From: Viscum album
Lineage: Eukaryota; Streptophyta; Magnoliopsida; Santalales; Viscaceae
Direction of reading: 5' to 3'
NCBI GenBank assembly: GCA_963277665.1
Contig: OY728143.1
Span: forward strand, 230,073,591-230,137,590
Length of the DNA: 64,000 bases
The notes under the pieces were generated by a model. That model was given only the letters and a program-made list of their open reading frames with translations. It was not told the origin of the DNA and did no database searches. Below are positions 1 to 11,994 of the stretch, one piece after another (within the stretch, counting starts at the first letter, position 1; each line of letters opens with the position of its first letter). Position numbers and translations under genes: made by a program.

Positions 1-1060
1 CCGCCTCGGCAAAATATCTGAAAACCTCATCGAGGTGAGACCTGTAGAAATATGTGGTCGCAATCCACAAACTCTAGAGGTCTCTGTATTTTGTCGGCAT
101 ATGACTTATTCCTGCTCTGTGCAGTCTTCATTCGATATTGGATGATCTGCACCTTATCCGGGGTAGCCCGTCCCATCTCTGGTCCCACCAGTGCTGACTC
201 CCCTTGGTCTGTCGAGCATAGTGGCGATCTTCAAGTTCCACCATACAAGGCCTCAAAAGGTGTCATCCCTATGATGGAGTGATAGTTGTTGTTGTATTTA
301 AACTCCAACAAAGTCATGTGATCCACCCAGCTGTGAAAAAAATCGAGGACACAAGTACCTAGCATGTCCTCGAGGGCCTGAATGGTCCACTCAGTCTGAC
401 CATCTGTCTCATAATGAAAGGCGATGCTCAGACAAAGCTACGTCCCGAATGCCTCCTGCAACTCTTTCGATAGTCAGAAAGTAAACTATGCCTCACGATC
501 AGTGACAATAGAACAAGGTAATCCATGTACCCTCACAATCTCTTGCATGTAGAGGCATCCCAAGATCTCTACTGAACCCTACTCTCTGATCGGTAGGAAG
601 TGGGCCGACATGGTGAGTTGGTCGATGATCACCCAAATCGAGTCATGACCTCTGGATGTACGTGGAAGACCCATCACAAAGTCCATGTATATGCCATCTT
701 ACTTCCACTATAGGACCTCTAAAGGCTGGACCAAGCTTGCTGGTACCTGGTGCTCTGCCTTCACTTGCAGAAAAGTGAGGCATCGAGAGACAAAATATGC
801 TACCGCCTTCATCATACCTAGCCACCAGTGCTATCGCCGAAGGTCCTGGTACATCTTCGCCACTCCTGGACGTACCACTAGAAAGGAAGTTTGGAACTCC
901 GTCCAAATTTCCTCATGAAGTTCCACTGGTACCAAGTTGTCTTCTCTGAAGAGGATGACGTGCGCCCGACCGTTAGAAAAGCCATCAGGTGCCTGCCCTA
1001 TGGATATCTGAGCACGTCGTGTATCGCATTCAGTTTCCACATGATGAGCCTCCCTGACTC
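1..1060 (-). pseudogene. integrase remnant of the Tekay-like element
   Basis: Conceptual translation of the minus strand, with several stops and frame changes, gives an N-terminal zone reading HPGVAKMYQDLRR-like text, where the zinc-binding residues are partly lost. The catalytic core follows: MDFVMGLP with the first Asp near 670, SIVTDRE with the second Asp near 510, and DGQTEWTIQALED with the Glu near 390. After that come WVDHMTLLEFKYNN and YADKIQRPLEF, typical of the integrase C-terminal half. The protein would join element cDNA to host DNA. The window start cuts it before the chromodomain. Stops sit within the core, so no functional enzyme is made. Confidence 0.85.
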
Positions 1061-1179
1061 ACTGACGAATTGGATGAGTGATTTTAAGGGACTGTAGAAA
1101 GGCTACTCCACCTCTATCCACAAAGGATATCTGTATGGCAGCCAGCTGCTCTCTCGCCTCGCCTAGTAGCTGTATACCA

Positions 1180-1573
1180 GACCTCCTATGAGTGCATATG
1201 CAACAAAGTTCCCCTTTCTAGGAGTATAGAATATCTCAATGTCATAGTCCTAGAGGAACTCAATCCATCCATTCTATTTCAGGTTCAGGTCCTTCGGAGA
1301 GAAGATATACCTGGGACTCTTGTGATTAGAGTACACGGTAAAATGTTCTCCCATCAGATAGTGTCTCCACATCTTCAAAGTGAACACCAATGCTGCTAAC
1401 TCCAGTTCATTGGTAGTGTAGTTGTGCTTGTGCTGTCTTAGCTGCCGAGAACTATACGCGACAAATGCTCGCTCCTTCATCCAGACACACCTGAGTCCGG
1501 TCCCTGATGCATCGCAATAGACTAAGTACCCTACACCTTCCTCTAGAAGCCTCAAGATGTGGGCACTAGTCAT
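1180..1573 (-). pseudogene. RNase H domain remnant of the Tekay-like element
   Basis: A 99-residue open stretch at 1274-1573 reads YCDASGTGLRCVWMKE, then AYSSRQLRQHKHNY, ELAALVFTLKMWRHYLMG and a degraded SNHKSPRYIF. This is the Ty3/gypsy RNase H, with the first catalytic Asp in YCDAS and the Glu in NELEL. The later Asp of the usual TDHKS motif is Asn here. It continues with WIEFL and DYDIEIFYTP-like text down to about 1180 after a stop. The domain would degrade RNA in the RNA:DNA hybrid during reverse transcription. It follows directly on the RT connection segment on the same strand. Confidence 0.88.
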
Positions 1574-2478
1574 CCTCTACTTCATCTCCTAAAAGATCTG
1601 CTAGAATCTCTCCGACCACACAAAGGGTTTCCCCTTCTTCATAAAGGCTAATAGTGGTGTTTCATCTCTGCAAAAGTCTGGAACAAACCCTTGGTAGTAA
1701 TCAGCCAATCCCAGGAAACTTCATACCTCCGTCACATTCCTGGGCGGCTCCCAAGAATGTACTTCCTCGATCTTCGCTGGATCCACTACAACTCCAGCCT
1801 CCAAGATGACATGTCCCAAAAAAGTGAACCTATTAGATCCAAAACTGGCACTTCCAGAGCATACCATAATGCTGTTTCTCTCAGAGTGTGTCCAGTACTA
1901 CCCGCAAAAGGTAGGCATGCTACTCCTCAGTAGTCGAGTAGATCAGAATGTTGTCGATAAAGACTATGACAATCTGATCGAGGTATGGCTGGAAGATCAT
2001 GTTCATGAGTCCCATGAACACTGATGGAGTGTATGTTACGCCAAAGGGAATAAAAAAGAACTTGTAGTGGCCGTACCGACACCTGATGGTCGTCTTAGGC
2101 ACATCCTCATCCTGAACTCTGTGCTAGTGATAGCCTGATCTAAGGTCTATCATAGAGAACCATCGTGCTCCCTTCAGCTGATCAAAGAGGTCGTTAATCC
2201 TTGGGAGTGGGTACTTGTTGTTCACGGTCACCTGGTTCAGGAATCGGTAGTCGACACAAATCCTCAAGCTCTCATCCGCCTTCTTGGCGAATAGAATCAG
2301 GGCTGCCCAGGGAGAAACACTGGGTCATATGAATCCCTACCCATGCAAGTCCTCTAGCTATACCCGCAGCTTGAAAAGATCCATGGGATCCATATGATAT
2401 GATGGTGTAGAAATAAGTGTCATCCCAGGGTACATGTCAATGTATAATTCAAACTCTTTGTGAGGAGGTAGACCTAGG
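1574..2478 (-). pseudogene. reverse transcriptase remnant, C-terminal part, catalytic box FIDN
   Basis: Minus-strand translation gives GLPPHKEFELYIDM, then [22 protein letters not shown] (split across lines), [11 protein letters not shown], then an open 60-codon stretch at 1920-2102 with [17 protein letters not shown] and [12 protein letters not shown]. The usual FxDD catalytic box reads FIDN (1950-1961), so the second Asp is lost. Downstream (1600-1880) is the connection segment with VVVDPAKIEEVHSWEPPR and SFLGLADYYQGF. Several TAG stops stand where family members carry Gln. The 5' part of the RT linker lies across the solo LTR at 4089 and above (ADVFPDD). Confidence 0.9.
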
Positions 2479-4088
2479 TGACCGCGTTGTCGAGCGCGTC
2501 AAATTAGTTGTTTAATTTTGACTAGAATTTCTGCAGTATAGCAACAACCCTAGGTCGTTTCTCGACGGAGCCTTAGATCATTAATTATAAAATTTGGTTT
2601 TGATTATGAAATTAAAAAGGGAAATGGGGTTTTATAATACCTGGGTTTGATGATTAAAGATGACAATAGAAAATAGAAGCTATAAAACAAAGTAGAGATT
2701 AACCGAATTAATTAAGCGTGATCAACCTGGGGTACTCGTATGATGTTTATCCTTCATTGCTTCATGATGTAAGATTATGATCTTTTAATCCCTATTTTGT
2801 AACACATAGAACTAGAATGTTACTGAGTTTAAACTAGGATACCTCCTAGGGTTTAGTCAAAAACACACAATGATTCACCGGACACCGTCGACGATTGAAT
2901 GAATTGTGTTTGACTTCATAACCAAAACTCACCAAGGCAACACACGATAAACTCAGTGCGCTGTTCAGATTTGTAGGTAATTTCTTTGTGATACAATGAA
3001 ATAAATGTACATGGCCTTGACAGTGCTTGTGTGAGTTCAATTGACCAATATAAACCACACAAACACTGCATTTGAAAGGGGGAAATAAAGTGGTGAAAGG
3101 TGTGTGAAACATCACATGAATGGGTACCCCCAAACAAGATCATATGAGTTGAGCATGACATACCAGTACATAACTCAATAAAAAAATATAGGATGATGAA
3201 AAACAACACAATAATATGAAATTTAAAAGATCATTCAAATATTACAAACATGAAGCTCGGGATGTACATCACATTCCTCCCCGGGTGATCACAAGGGGTA
3301 TAGAAACCCATGGGAGAGGAGGAAGAGAAAGATGTTGGGGTAGAACTTCCCATAGCCTCCAGAACTGATAGGGATGTTGAGAGGACTCTTTGGGGACTCT
3401 AAAATGGCAGCACCTTGCCTCTTGGCCGAAATTAAAAATGGGGAGCCCAAGATGCAATTTTATAGGAAAATTGGAAGGTGGTTTTAGGCACACAGATTTC
3501 TTCAATCCACTTGTACCACACGTTTCAGCCTTTATACAGTCTTGTATCGCTTTGAAAAAAATAGAACAGTTGTCGCCCTACCTCTTGAATGTATCCACCG
3601 AAAGTTTGGCACCATTTGGACGACTACATATGAAGATATTGATAAAATACAGAACACTGCATTTGACTTGGTCCAAATTCGGTGGCTTGGACAGATCAGT
3701 TCGGATGGGCCCCATATAAGCCAAATCAGTATTGGGTTTCTTAATATGAAATGTATCCTATTAAATATTGGATAGACTCACAAAATATCAGCACATTTTG
3801 ATGCACTTATTTAGTGTACTATGCAAAACAGTGTACATATTTCCATGGATCCATGCAATTTTGGCCCATTTTCCTTCCACTTCATCAAAGGCCCTCCAAA
3901 TAACCTCCACCTACATTGAAACAATAAAAACAAGTAACATTGACCATTATAATATTGATTAACATTGATTGATTTATTCAAACATGAAGTTAAATTTATT
4001 ATTATATTTAGAATATTAATTACAAAACTAGTTTAAAACTGCGGTGTAAGGGTGGAATAAAACAGTGAATCATGGTACGATCACTAGG
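2474..4088. mobile_element. probable 1.6-kb solo LTR inside the Tekay-like pol, TSD CTAGG
   Basis: Element pol is interrupted exactly between ADVFPDDV (right of 4084) and LGLPPHKEF-like text (left of 2478). The foreign segment 2479-4083 starts TGACC and ends GATCA, so it has TG...CA ends with a short inverted TGA/TCA. It is flanked on both sides by CTAGG (2474-2478 and 4084-4088). That is the form of a solo LTR left after LTR-LTR recombination, although an unrelated element with the same ends cannot be excluded. No coding capacity or internal retroviral domain is visible. Its family and orientation are unknown. Confidence 0.7.
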
Positions 4089-4620
4089 ACATCGTCAGGG
4101 AAAACATCTGCATACTGGTCCACCACTATAGGATAGCTTGGAATCTCCCCATAAACTGCTCCGAGGGTAAGGCAAGCTAACTAATGAGTGATCGGTTGTA
4201 CCCTCCTCTGAGTAAGTCCATCCTATGCTGCAAAGGCTCCCATCTCGCTGGTGAAGGTAAACCTGGTCCCATCCGTGCGGACACACCACACTTTCCAACT
4301 AATACAGTCCATCTAAGCATGGGCTGTATATAACTAGTCCTTACCCAAGATGACATCGTAAGGCCTTGATTCCACTACTAGGTGATTCAAGCTGAAACTC
4401 TCACCTCTTAATGTAAGATAACACTGTCGGCACTAGTGCATAATCGTCATGTCTGCTTCTGTAAGAGTCTCTAGCTATAAGGATTGAGCCAACGGCTCCA
4501 TCAGAATCTCTGATCTCTGAACTAGGGCAGTGGAAATGAATGAGTGACTGGAACCTGTGTCTATAAGAACCTTAGTTAAGGTGGAGTAGACACAGATCGT
4601 ACCTCAAATCATCTCTGGAG
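4089..4620 (-). pseudogene. aspartic protease remnant of the Tekay-like element
   Basis: The minus strand reads IDTGSSHSFIS, with the active-site DTG at the high end of 4532-4561. RPYDVILGKD and TDGTRFTFTSE follow, the standard Ty3/gypsy protease and linker text, ending in VVDQYADVFPDD just before the solo-LTR border. The enzyme would cut the Gag-Pol polyprotein. The DTG triad residues are intact here, but stops lie immediately downstream (after the LAQSL segment, and before LETLTE). Confidence 0.85.
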
Positions 4621-4639
4621 CTCCATGATTATAAGCCTC

Positions 4640-5830
4640 AGCTGCCAGGAGATGAGCTCTCCTTTGTCCACCAGCTCCCTGTGGTCGGGGAGGACCTCCT
4701 TGTGGTGGTGGCGGTAACCCCTCAAAACGTCTCCCACCGCTAGCTGCATGACCAGATCCTCTGCCATGTCCTCCTGATCCTTGTAGAATGCCTCGATCGA
4801 ATCACTTTCTCTGCCAAGGAGGTCCTTTAATCATCTGCTGATCATCCAAACGGTGGGTTAGACATTCACGATCCATTTGACCAGGCCCGCCGCATGCGTA
4901 ACACTGCCTGATCCTGGTATGTATGGATCTGTCTCCACTCCGGGGTGCCTTTCACAATCAATATTGAGTCGTTTGGTCATCCACCTGTAGTTCTGGTCCT
5001 TTTAGACCTCTGAGACATCTGTCTACTGCCAGCTGTAGAAGAATATGATGCATGTCGACTAGTGGTGGGTGTCGCTGCTGGAGACTGCTCAGTAAGGAAG
5101 CTCTCTACTAAGAGGGCTCGCTCCAACACCCCTTTCAGCGTCGAGATGCTAAGGGAGATCTTTGAATCCCTGATCTCTCGCCTAATCCCCTGCTCAAAGG
5201 TCTATGACATGAAGAATGGGTCTCACACCATATTTGTGGAGTAGCTCTAGAGGTCGGTGAACCTCGCTGTGTACTGTGCCACCGTCATGCTACCCGACTA
5301 TAGATGTCGTAGCTCCTGTATCCGCACCGCACGTAGGGTGGATGGGAAAAACTCCGCCCAAAACAGGCTCTCAAAGTATTCCTAGAGAAGTGTTCCCTTG
5401 TCATGCAACTGGAGCATCAGGCTCCACCAGCTGCCTTTTGCTGCTTGGAGAAGGCTCGCGGAAAGGATCACCATAAGGTCGGATGGTGTCCCTACTAGTA
5501 TGAAGATCTCACCACAGCCTCCAGCCAATCCTCAGCTGCCTGTGGGTCCATCTCACCCATGGACCAGGGCATCCTATGGTGCTGGAGCTTGTGCAATGTG
5601 CTCAAGTGGCGTTCACTCTCTGCTTATGGGGCCGGTGGTATCAGTGGCCCAACAGGTAGTGGTACCGTTGTTGCCTCTACTGTGATAGGGCCCTGCACTG
5701 AGGCCACATCGCTCGATGGGTTTTCATATCATAAAACTCTCATAGCTCTAACTGGTCGTCCGCAGGGAGGTATTCTGAAAGATACATATGCAACATGGTC
5801 AAGAGATTATACCTGGTGAGCTGACCTGGT
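4640..5830 (-). pseudogene. gag remnant with CCHC-type zinc knuckle lacking its His
   Basis: The minus strand translates to AQYTARFTDL, FEQGIRREIRDSKISLSIST, LERALLVESFLTEQSP and other Gag-like pieces, with stops between them. At 4862-4903 is a zinc knuckle, CYACGGPGQMDREC. The spacing is CX2CX4-X4C, but the usual His is Gln. Gag would form the particle and bind element RNA. The region upstream to about 5830 continues as degraded Gag N-terminus. The lost His and many stops show decay. Confidence 0.8.
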
Positions 5831-6046
5831 TGAGTTGACTTAAATAAAGACTTCTGAAAACGCACATGCAGTCAGTTTTTTCATGCACTAAGTCGGAAAT
5901 CAGTAGTTAGGGTTCTGGTGTATGTATATGTCAGCCGTCACACCAACACTAGACTCCCTTAACTGAAAACCAGACTCGGTACCCTTAACACTATTGCTTC
6001 ATAGAAATGAAAGATCAGAGTCCAAAGTTCTACGGTAGAACCGAAT

Positions 6047-6058
6047 CCTCTGATACCA
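6047..6058 (-). promoter_or_regulatory. primer binding site (initiator Met tRNA)
   Basis: On the minus strand the 12 bases read TGGTATCAGAGG, matching the 3' end complement of plant initiator-Met tRNA in 11 of 12 positions (usual form TGGTATCAGAGC). It starts 3 nt after the LTR end at 6062. It fixes both the element orientation and the inner LTR border. Confidence 0.92.
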
Positions 6059-6061
6059 ATT

Positions 6062-9000
6062 TGTCACAACCTGTCCTCGGGACCCGGGTCGTGTCTACCC
6101 CAAGCACACCTTCCATAGGCAAGGGGCTGGCAACTAGAACCAAAGGCGTAAATCTGTAGGCTTGGAAGTCATTGCCTTTATAAACTGTTAGCACACACAA
6201 ACAAATTACAAGATAGAAGAAAAACACTAATTAAAACTGTCTATGAAGGAGTGCTGGAAAGTAAAAGGGGCCAGAAACACAAGCCCAAATGTAAAGTACA
6301 AGGAAATGAAAAGTACAAGTACTGGAAAGGGGAAACAACTCTTGTATCGTCCACCGGGAATCCTACCTAAAGGGTAGGTACAGAAATCATCCATAGCACT
6401 CCACATTCATCTGTCTCTCCCGTGTACTGTCACGTCGTGTGGTCCAACTCCGGGTACTGTCCAGTCTTGATCTACTTAGCCTCGGTCAGTGTTGTCCATC
6501 ATCTGCAACCAACACAATGAGGTGCGGGCATAGCCTGTACAGGGTTGAGTATAACGATACTCACTAGGGACCCCGAGACCATCAAAGTCTCACAAAATCT
6601 AACAAAGATAAACCAAAAATATTTAATTCAATAGATAACTATAATTTTCTATATGCCCATACATATACCAATGTTATCATGTCATCCATCTCAATCATGA
6701 GGTAAACACAAAAGTTACTAACTCAGCTCAGCCAGAATTTTTATTCACAAAAACAAAACCACGACTACTGGAGAACTCCTCTGCCCAGTACAATGGGCCT
6801 ACTGCGACACCAAGGTGATTCCCACTATCCTTGGACTACTAAAGTACTTCTCCTATCGAGTACCGTGGGTCTGCTGCATCACCAAGGCGCTCCCCTCTGT
6901 GGGTATGATGCCACAACCATGTTCTCCCCTTAATAGCCTACAGAGGTACCCCTCATGTCGAGTACCACAAGTCAGCTACCACAACTAGGTGCTCCTCCGC
7001 CGTGGGTCTGTCGCCACAACCCAGCTCTCACCATTGGTCTAGTTGAATCGGTCAGCAGTCTCCAAGTCTCAGCTAGCTACTAGGTCTCTGTACTACGTTC
7101 ACTTGTCTCTAGGAGGGTCCACTCTACGAGATTTAGTTCGATACTCCAACTATCGTGAAATTCCCCATAGAAGAATCTCAATGGTCCGCCTCGTCATAGG
7201 GCTCTCAATGAAACAGACAACGTGTCAATCGGATGTCCGGTCTGTGATTTATAAGCTTTTTAGTCTTGGGGGCTTGGTTGGATTCGTGTACGATCCAACC
7301 TGACCATATCTCAACATTACCCTGAACTTTATTGGGGTATACTCAAAGGGACCGTCATACTCCTAGAAAACCAGTGCCGCTTATGGTTCATCAAACGGTC
7401 CTCTAGTGCCAAATATATGACCAAAGATAATAAAGGGTCAGTAGTCGGCCCGGGTCCGGTCTGACTCGGTCAGACCGACTCGACCCAACCACGTTTAGGC
7501 TGACCCATTATGGGATGACCCGGATAGACCCGCTGGGTCTGACCCGGCCCATTGGGCCGGTCAGCCCGGTCCGCTGGGCCCGACCCAGTGGACTGCGGGG
7601 GCGGTTTGGCCCGGAGGTTGCTGCGTGGGCGACTCGTCCCGGAGGTCAGGGCCGGTTCGGCCAGTGCCTTGAGGGGCGCGGCTCGGGCTAGTCGGCCCGG
7701 ATGGCCAAGCTGGTTCGGACAGCGACGCTGCGAGGGACGCCCTGGGTATGCTTGGGAGGCCGGTGTGGCTAGGCCGGTTCGGCCAGCAGAAGGGGTGCTA
7801 CCCAAGTAGGTGGAAGGGCGGCCAGGCAGGCAGGGTGGCGACCTAGGCAGGCCGCCAGGCAGGATGACAGGGTGCGCGAGCAGGCCGGCGGGGCATGCGG
7901 GAGGCCGCAGGCACACCGGGCAGGGCGCACGGGGGGCTACGAGCAGGCCAGGGAGGGCACACGGGAGGTCTCGGGCAGACCGACGGGGTGGGTCCAGGCG
8001 GGCCAGTGGCCGGGAGATGGCGGGGCCGGCTAGTTCGGGGCGACGCGGGCTGACAGTTCTCAGCCGAAAGCACCGGTGCACTTCGGGGGTGGCACGGTTC
8101 GTGGAGGCCACTGGGAGTGTGGCCTTTGTCATCACTGCCTTCATCATCTCGTCTCCTCATCACCATGTCGAAGAAACATCACAAAGAGATCAATGGAGGG
8201 AGCCAGGCCATGTTAGTTTGGCCCTCACCCTCCGCGTTTAGGGGTGATAAAAATAGGTTAAACAAAGAGGAAGAGAGTTGAAATTCAATTATTATTACAT
8301 TACTCCACAAAAATACCTTTCATTCGAAGAATAGGAAAAGGAAAATAAGAATTACACAAAATAACCCCTACATTTGATTGTCGTTCATCGTTCGTTGAAG
8401 GAGTCGTGGAAAGTAGAAGAAGAGAATTGTCGTTCGTGATGTCTGCCACATGCTTCCAAACCTGAGATGCGTCGGCTATGGAAGATGCTCCACATTGGTA
8501 GGTGTTTGGGGAAGAAGTTGAAGAAAGATCGCCACCAGCGTTCTTCATTGGAAGAATGTGTTCTTCGTTCTTCGTTGGGAGAATTCTAATCCTCCCAAGC
8601 TCTCCTCTTTCCTAACTTCCACCCAAATTCCAAGTGAAATAATATTAGATTGTGTTGTCTAATATTTCATTGGCCCAGAAATTCAAAAAGAAGAATTAAA
8701 TTAAAAGGCTCCCCCTAATTAATTCAATAGAGTTGGGATGAATTAATTAGTGGAGATTGGAACAAATTAAATAAAGGGGAGTTGAAGAGGCTCCCAAATC
8801 ATAATTGGAACTTGAGGGGTTTCAAGGGGTTAAAAGCCCGAGTGGTCCCCACCAAATTAATCCTCTCATGGGAGGTTGAGTTTGTGTGGGCTCCACCACC
8901 ATAACCTCTCATTGGAGGTTAAGGTGTCGTGGTCCCACCTTCAACCTCCATTAGGAGGTTTTAACCTCCACAAACAAAATAGTGGCACAAATAAAATAAA

Positions 9001-9318
9001 GTGTAACTCACATTATTTTATTATTTTTCCATGAAAAATCAAAATCTACCTTTTATTTTTGACCAAATTCCATCGAGGTGAATGTCTCCTTCAATGAATA
9101 CTGGCTCTATGAGTTCAACGGTGCCCTCATATTTTAATTCCAAGCACTAGTTCAAAAGTTATAAATCTCACTTGTACGTTTAAAGAACGTACCTGAAAAA
9201 AATTACAGAAGTTGATTATGGGAACACTAGGCCTCAGAATCACACGCCGTAAGTTTTCGCAAACTCGTAAAATTACCATGTATTTAAAAAAAATCCACAG
9301 AAATTCTACGACTTTACA
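6062..9318 (-). repeat. 5' LTR (3257 bp) of the minus-strand Tekay-like element
   Basis: On the minus strand the LTR begins TGTAAAGTCG (right border 9318) and ends TTGTGACA (left border 6062). Its first 250 bases (9070-9318) align by eye with the starts of both LTRs of the plus-strand element, sharing TGTGATTC, AGGCCTAGTG and GAACTCATAG-like blocks. Its last 150 bases also match, with TTCTAGTTGCCAGCCCCT and GTGCTTGGGGT. The middle holds a GC-rich core (about 7440-8240). At 8868-8970 short near-palindromic copies of an AACCTCC/GGAGGTT motif recur. It would carry the element promoter and poly(A) site, but I could not place them. Confidence 0.88.
7440..8240 (-). other. GC-rich LTR core rich in GGCCCG / CCGGTC motifs
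   Basis: About 800 bases are far richer in G+C than the rest of the window, with dense GGCCGG, CCGGTC and GACCCG words. The corresponding stretches of the plus-strand element LTRs (about 39400-39870 and 45540-46080) have the same type of sequence but are shorter and less GC-rich. It lies in the middle of the LTR. The long open frames here (up to 225 codons on the minus strand) are low-complexity Pro/Arg/Gly text expected from such composition. It is probably LTR regulatory or transcribed leader sequence, not a gene. Confidence 0.7.
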
Positions 9319-9684
9319 AAATACCCCAGAGAATGATATGGAACCGATGGGAGGATGACAATGATATTGTGCATGAGTCTTGAAAAGACATCCTACATAT
9401 CCCCATGGAAGGGAATCAATGCCTGCATAGTTCGTTGGGATGATGAGACACCTGAGGAGACGGCCCATGAAAATGGATGCATGGATGGGATCTCGAAGAA
9501 ATGGAACCTCCATGTTGGGGCATGATCTTCCCAGAATACATTGGATGGAGAGATAGATCAGGATAAGTCATGAGTGATGGGATTGAACCTCATATAGGAT
9601 TCCTACATATCCCTGTGGTAGGGAATCGGAGTCCACGTAGTTCATTTGAATATGGATTACCATGGATAGGGGACTTCAATGGCT

Positions 9685-9915
9685 TACTGTCAAATGGGGC
9701 TGACAACAGCTTACCGCTGGATGGGGTTGAAATTGGCTTACCGCTGAATGTGGTTGACAACATCTTACTACTGAATGGGGTTGAAAATGGCCTACAGTTG
9801 AATGTATCTGACAAAGGCTTACCGCTGAATGGGGATTAAAATGTCTTACCACTAAATGGGGTTGACAATGGCTTACAGCTGAATGGAGTTGACAATGGCT
9901 TACTGCTGAATGGGG
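9685..9915. repeat. 27-bp tandem array, copy 1
   Basis: About nine units of a 27-bp sequence with core GGGGTTGACAATGGCTTACC follow one another with point changes. Because 27 is a multiple of three, one frame reads as repeats of nine residues such as LPLNGVENG. The same array recurs at 23255-23490 in the other LTR-like copy. Confidence 0.9.
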
Positions 9916-10540
9916 CTAAAACTCATGAAGGCTTCCTATGTACCCTTTCTAGGATACATGGATCAATGCCCACATAGTTTTAATGGGCACAGTTTTTCAT
10001 CACACATGATGGAAAGGGGGAATATAGTTTGACATTGTGCAGGACAAGGTGGACTGATGTGAAGTGGTCGGGACCAATGGGTGTTGGGCTTGAAACTCAT
10101 GTATGCTTCTTACGTACCTTTCTTTGGAAAGGTTCAAAGATTACCTAGTTTAGGATGGTGTTTGGTGATCCTATGTAAAGTGGTTAGGACCAATGTTTGT
10201 TGGGATTGAACCACAGGGAGGCTTCCATCATACCTCTCCTTCGCAAGGATCAATGTCCACGTATTTCAAAAGAGGTGTTGGTGAACCGATGTGAAGTTGG
10301 TCAGAGCCAATGGATGTTGGACTAGAACCTAAGAGGGATTCCTACATTCCTTACCATGGCAAGGATCATAGTCCATGTAGTTCAAAATGGTGGGAACTGA
10401 TGTGAAGGGGGTCATATCCAATTGAGGTTGGTCTTGAACCTTAGGGAGGCTTCCTACGTACCTTGCCTTGGCAAGGATAAAAGTCCACGTAGGCCAGAAT
10501 GAGTGTGGGAACCGATGCGAAGGGGTTATCGGAGCCACTA
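9915..10540. repeat. degenerate ~118-bp tandem family, copy 1
   Basis: About five diverged units each contain TTGAACCT, GAGGCTTCCTACGTACC, AAGGATCAAAGTCC and CCGATGTGAAG blocks in that order. Spacing is about 110-130 bp. The counterpart lies at 23495-24110, and single related units occur at 9380-9610 and 22650-22740. Confidence 0.8.
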
Positions 10541-11515
10541 TGGAGCTATAATGGTGAAAGGGGCTTACACAATGAATCTTCTAGGGTTCCACTGTGGATT
10601 TGCAAAGGGTAATGGGGCATATTCAATGAAGATACCCAGATGCTACTAAGGAGCAACAATAGTGGAAGGGGATTATGCAACGAAGTTTCTTGGGTGCCGC
10701 TACGAAGCGTTAATGGTGAATGAGGATAACACAAGGAAGCTACCAAGGTTCCACTATTGTGTGGAAATGGTGGATGGGGATTATGCAAGGAAGCTGCCCA
10801 TGTGCCGCTATGAAGCAGAAATGGTGGATGATGCTTTTCAAAGAAGCTGCTCTTGTGCCACTATGGAGTATCTATGGTGAATGGGGCTTACGTAAGGAAG
10901 TTTCCTGAGTGCTTCTATTGAAAGACAATGGTGGATAGGGATTATTCAAGAAACCTTCCCAGGTGCTGCTATGGAGGGGAAATGTTGGATGGGGCTTACG
11001 TAATGAAGCGACTTGTGTGCAGCTATGGAGCAGAAATGATGGATGGGGCTTATGCAATGAAGCTTCTATGGTGCCGCTATGGAGCGACATTGGTGGATGG
11101 GGATTATGCAAGAAAGCTACCCATGTGCTTCTATGGAGCGGTATTGGTGGATGGAAATTATGAATTGAAGTTTTCTGGGTGCTGCTATGGAGTGGAAATG
11201 GTGGATTGGATTTACGTAAGAAAGCTACTCAGGTGCCGCTATGGAGAATCAATGGTAGATGGGGATTATGAAAGGAAGCTACCCATGTGCCGCTATGGAG
11301 TGATAATGGTGCATGGGGTTTATGCAAGGAAACTTCCTAGGTGCTGCTATGGAGTAGGAATTGTGGATGGGACTTATGCAGGGATGTTTACCATGTAATG
11401 TTATGAAGAAACAATGGTGAATGAGGCTTACACAAGGAAGCTTCCCGTGTGCTGTTATAGAGCAGGAATGGTGAATAGGGATTACGCAAGGAAGATTCCT
11501 GGGTGTCTTCCTCAT
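10541..11515. repeat. 54-bp tandem array, copy 1 (about 18 units)
   Basis: Units carry GCAAGGAAGCT, GTGCCGCTATGGAGC and AATGGTGGATGGGG blocks. The period of 54 bp keeps frames open. The longest, 10928-11398, encodes about 8.5 repeats of 18 residues (YARKLPMCRYGAEMVDGD-type). There is no start context, signal or known domain, so I read it as a minisatellite, not a gene. The matching array is 24110-25085. Confidence 0.9.
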
Positions 11516-11994
11516 GTTAGGTCATGAGGGAATCTCAACTCGCCGATGGGCCGAGACACATAATTGAGGTCTACACTTATGCACCAGTGCACAAGCATGA
11601 TAATGCTAGGGGCATTGGAATTAGTCAGATCAAAGGGAGATGAAAAGTGTGAATCACACTCCTTCCACTTGTAATGCAATGAGGATGGCATGTCTATGGA
11701 GAATAACTGTTTATCATGTTCAAAACACATCATCCATATAACATTAGCCTGAAACGGGAACAATCAAATGAGGTTCTACTGTTGACCGTGTTCGAAACAC
11801 ACGACCTGACTCGATGTGTCATCCAATATCTTCCTTGGAGATGGCCCAGGGAAGTAGGTGAGTCGATGAAATATGGCACCAAGCCATTAGGGGGTCCCTT
11901 TAGACAAATAAGAGGACACAGATCTGAATGAAGGACACACAAATCATGAGGTGGATTGATGGAATTATTAAACGGATTACAATGCTCTTGAAAT

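Larger units (their letters stand above)
1..9318 (-). mobile_element. Tekay/Del-like Ty3/gypsy retrotransposon, 5' part (3' end beyond window)
   Basis: Reading the minus strand from 9318 down, the order is LTR, PBS, gag, protease, RT, RNase H, integrase, which is the Ty3/gypsy order. The RNase H and integrase wording is that of plant chromoviruses of the Tekay/Del type. The chromodomain and 3' LTR would lie left of base 1. All frames carry stops and frameshifts, so the copy is dead. A probable solo LTR (2479-4083) interrupts it between protease and RT. Its right border at 9318 lies inside the LTR-like repeat of the next element, so it is a nested insertion. The 5-bp target copy on the right would be AATAC (9319-9323); its partner is outside the window. 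Confidence 0.88.

Noticed and set aside
7470..8147. 225-codon minus-strand frame, Pro/Arg-rich, as a gene
   Set aside because: It lies in the GC-rich LTR core where stops are rare on every frame; overlapping frames on the plus strand (7552-8241) are equally open. No domain is recognised.
10928..11398. 156-codon frame of 18-residue repeats as a repetitive protein gene
   Set aside because: The 54-bp period keeps frames open automatically; neighbouring units carry stops and no start context or other exon is seen.
9685..11515. CRISPR-like array
   Set aside because: Units are contiguous and all parts vary alike; there are no constant repeats with unique spacers, and the surroundings are plant retroelements.
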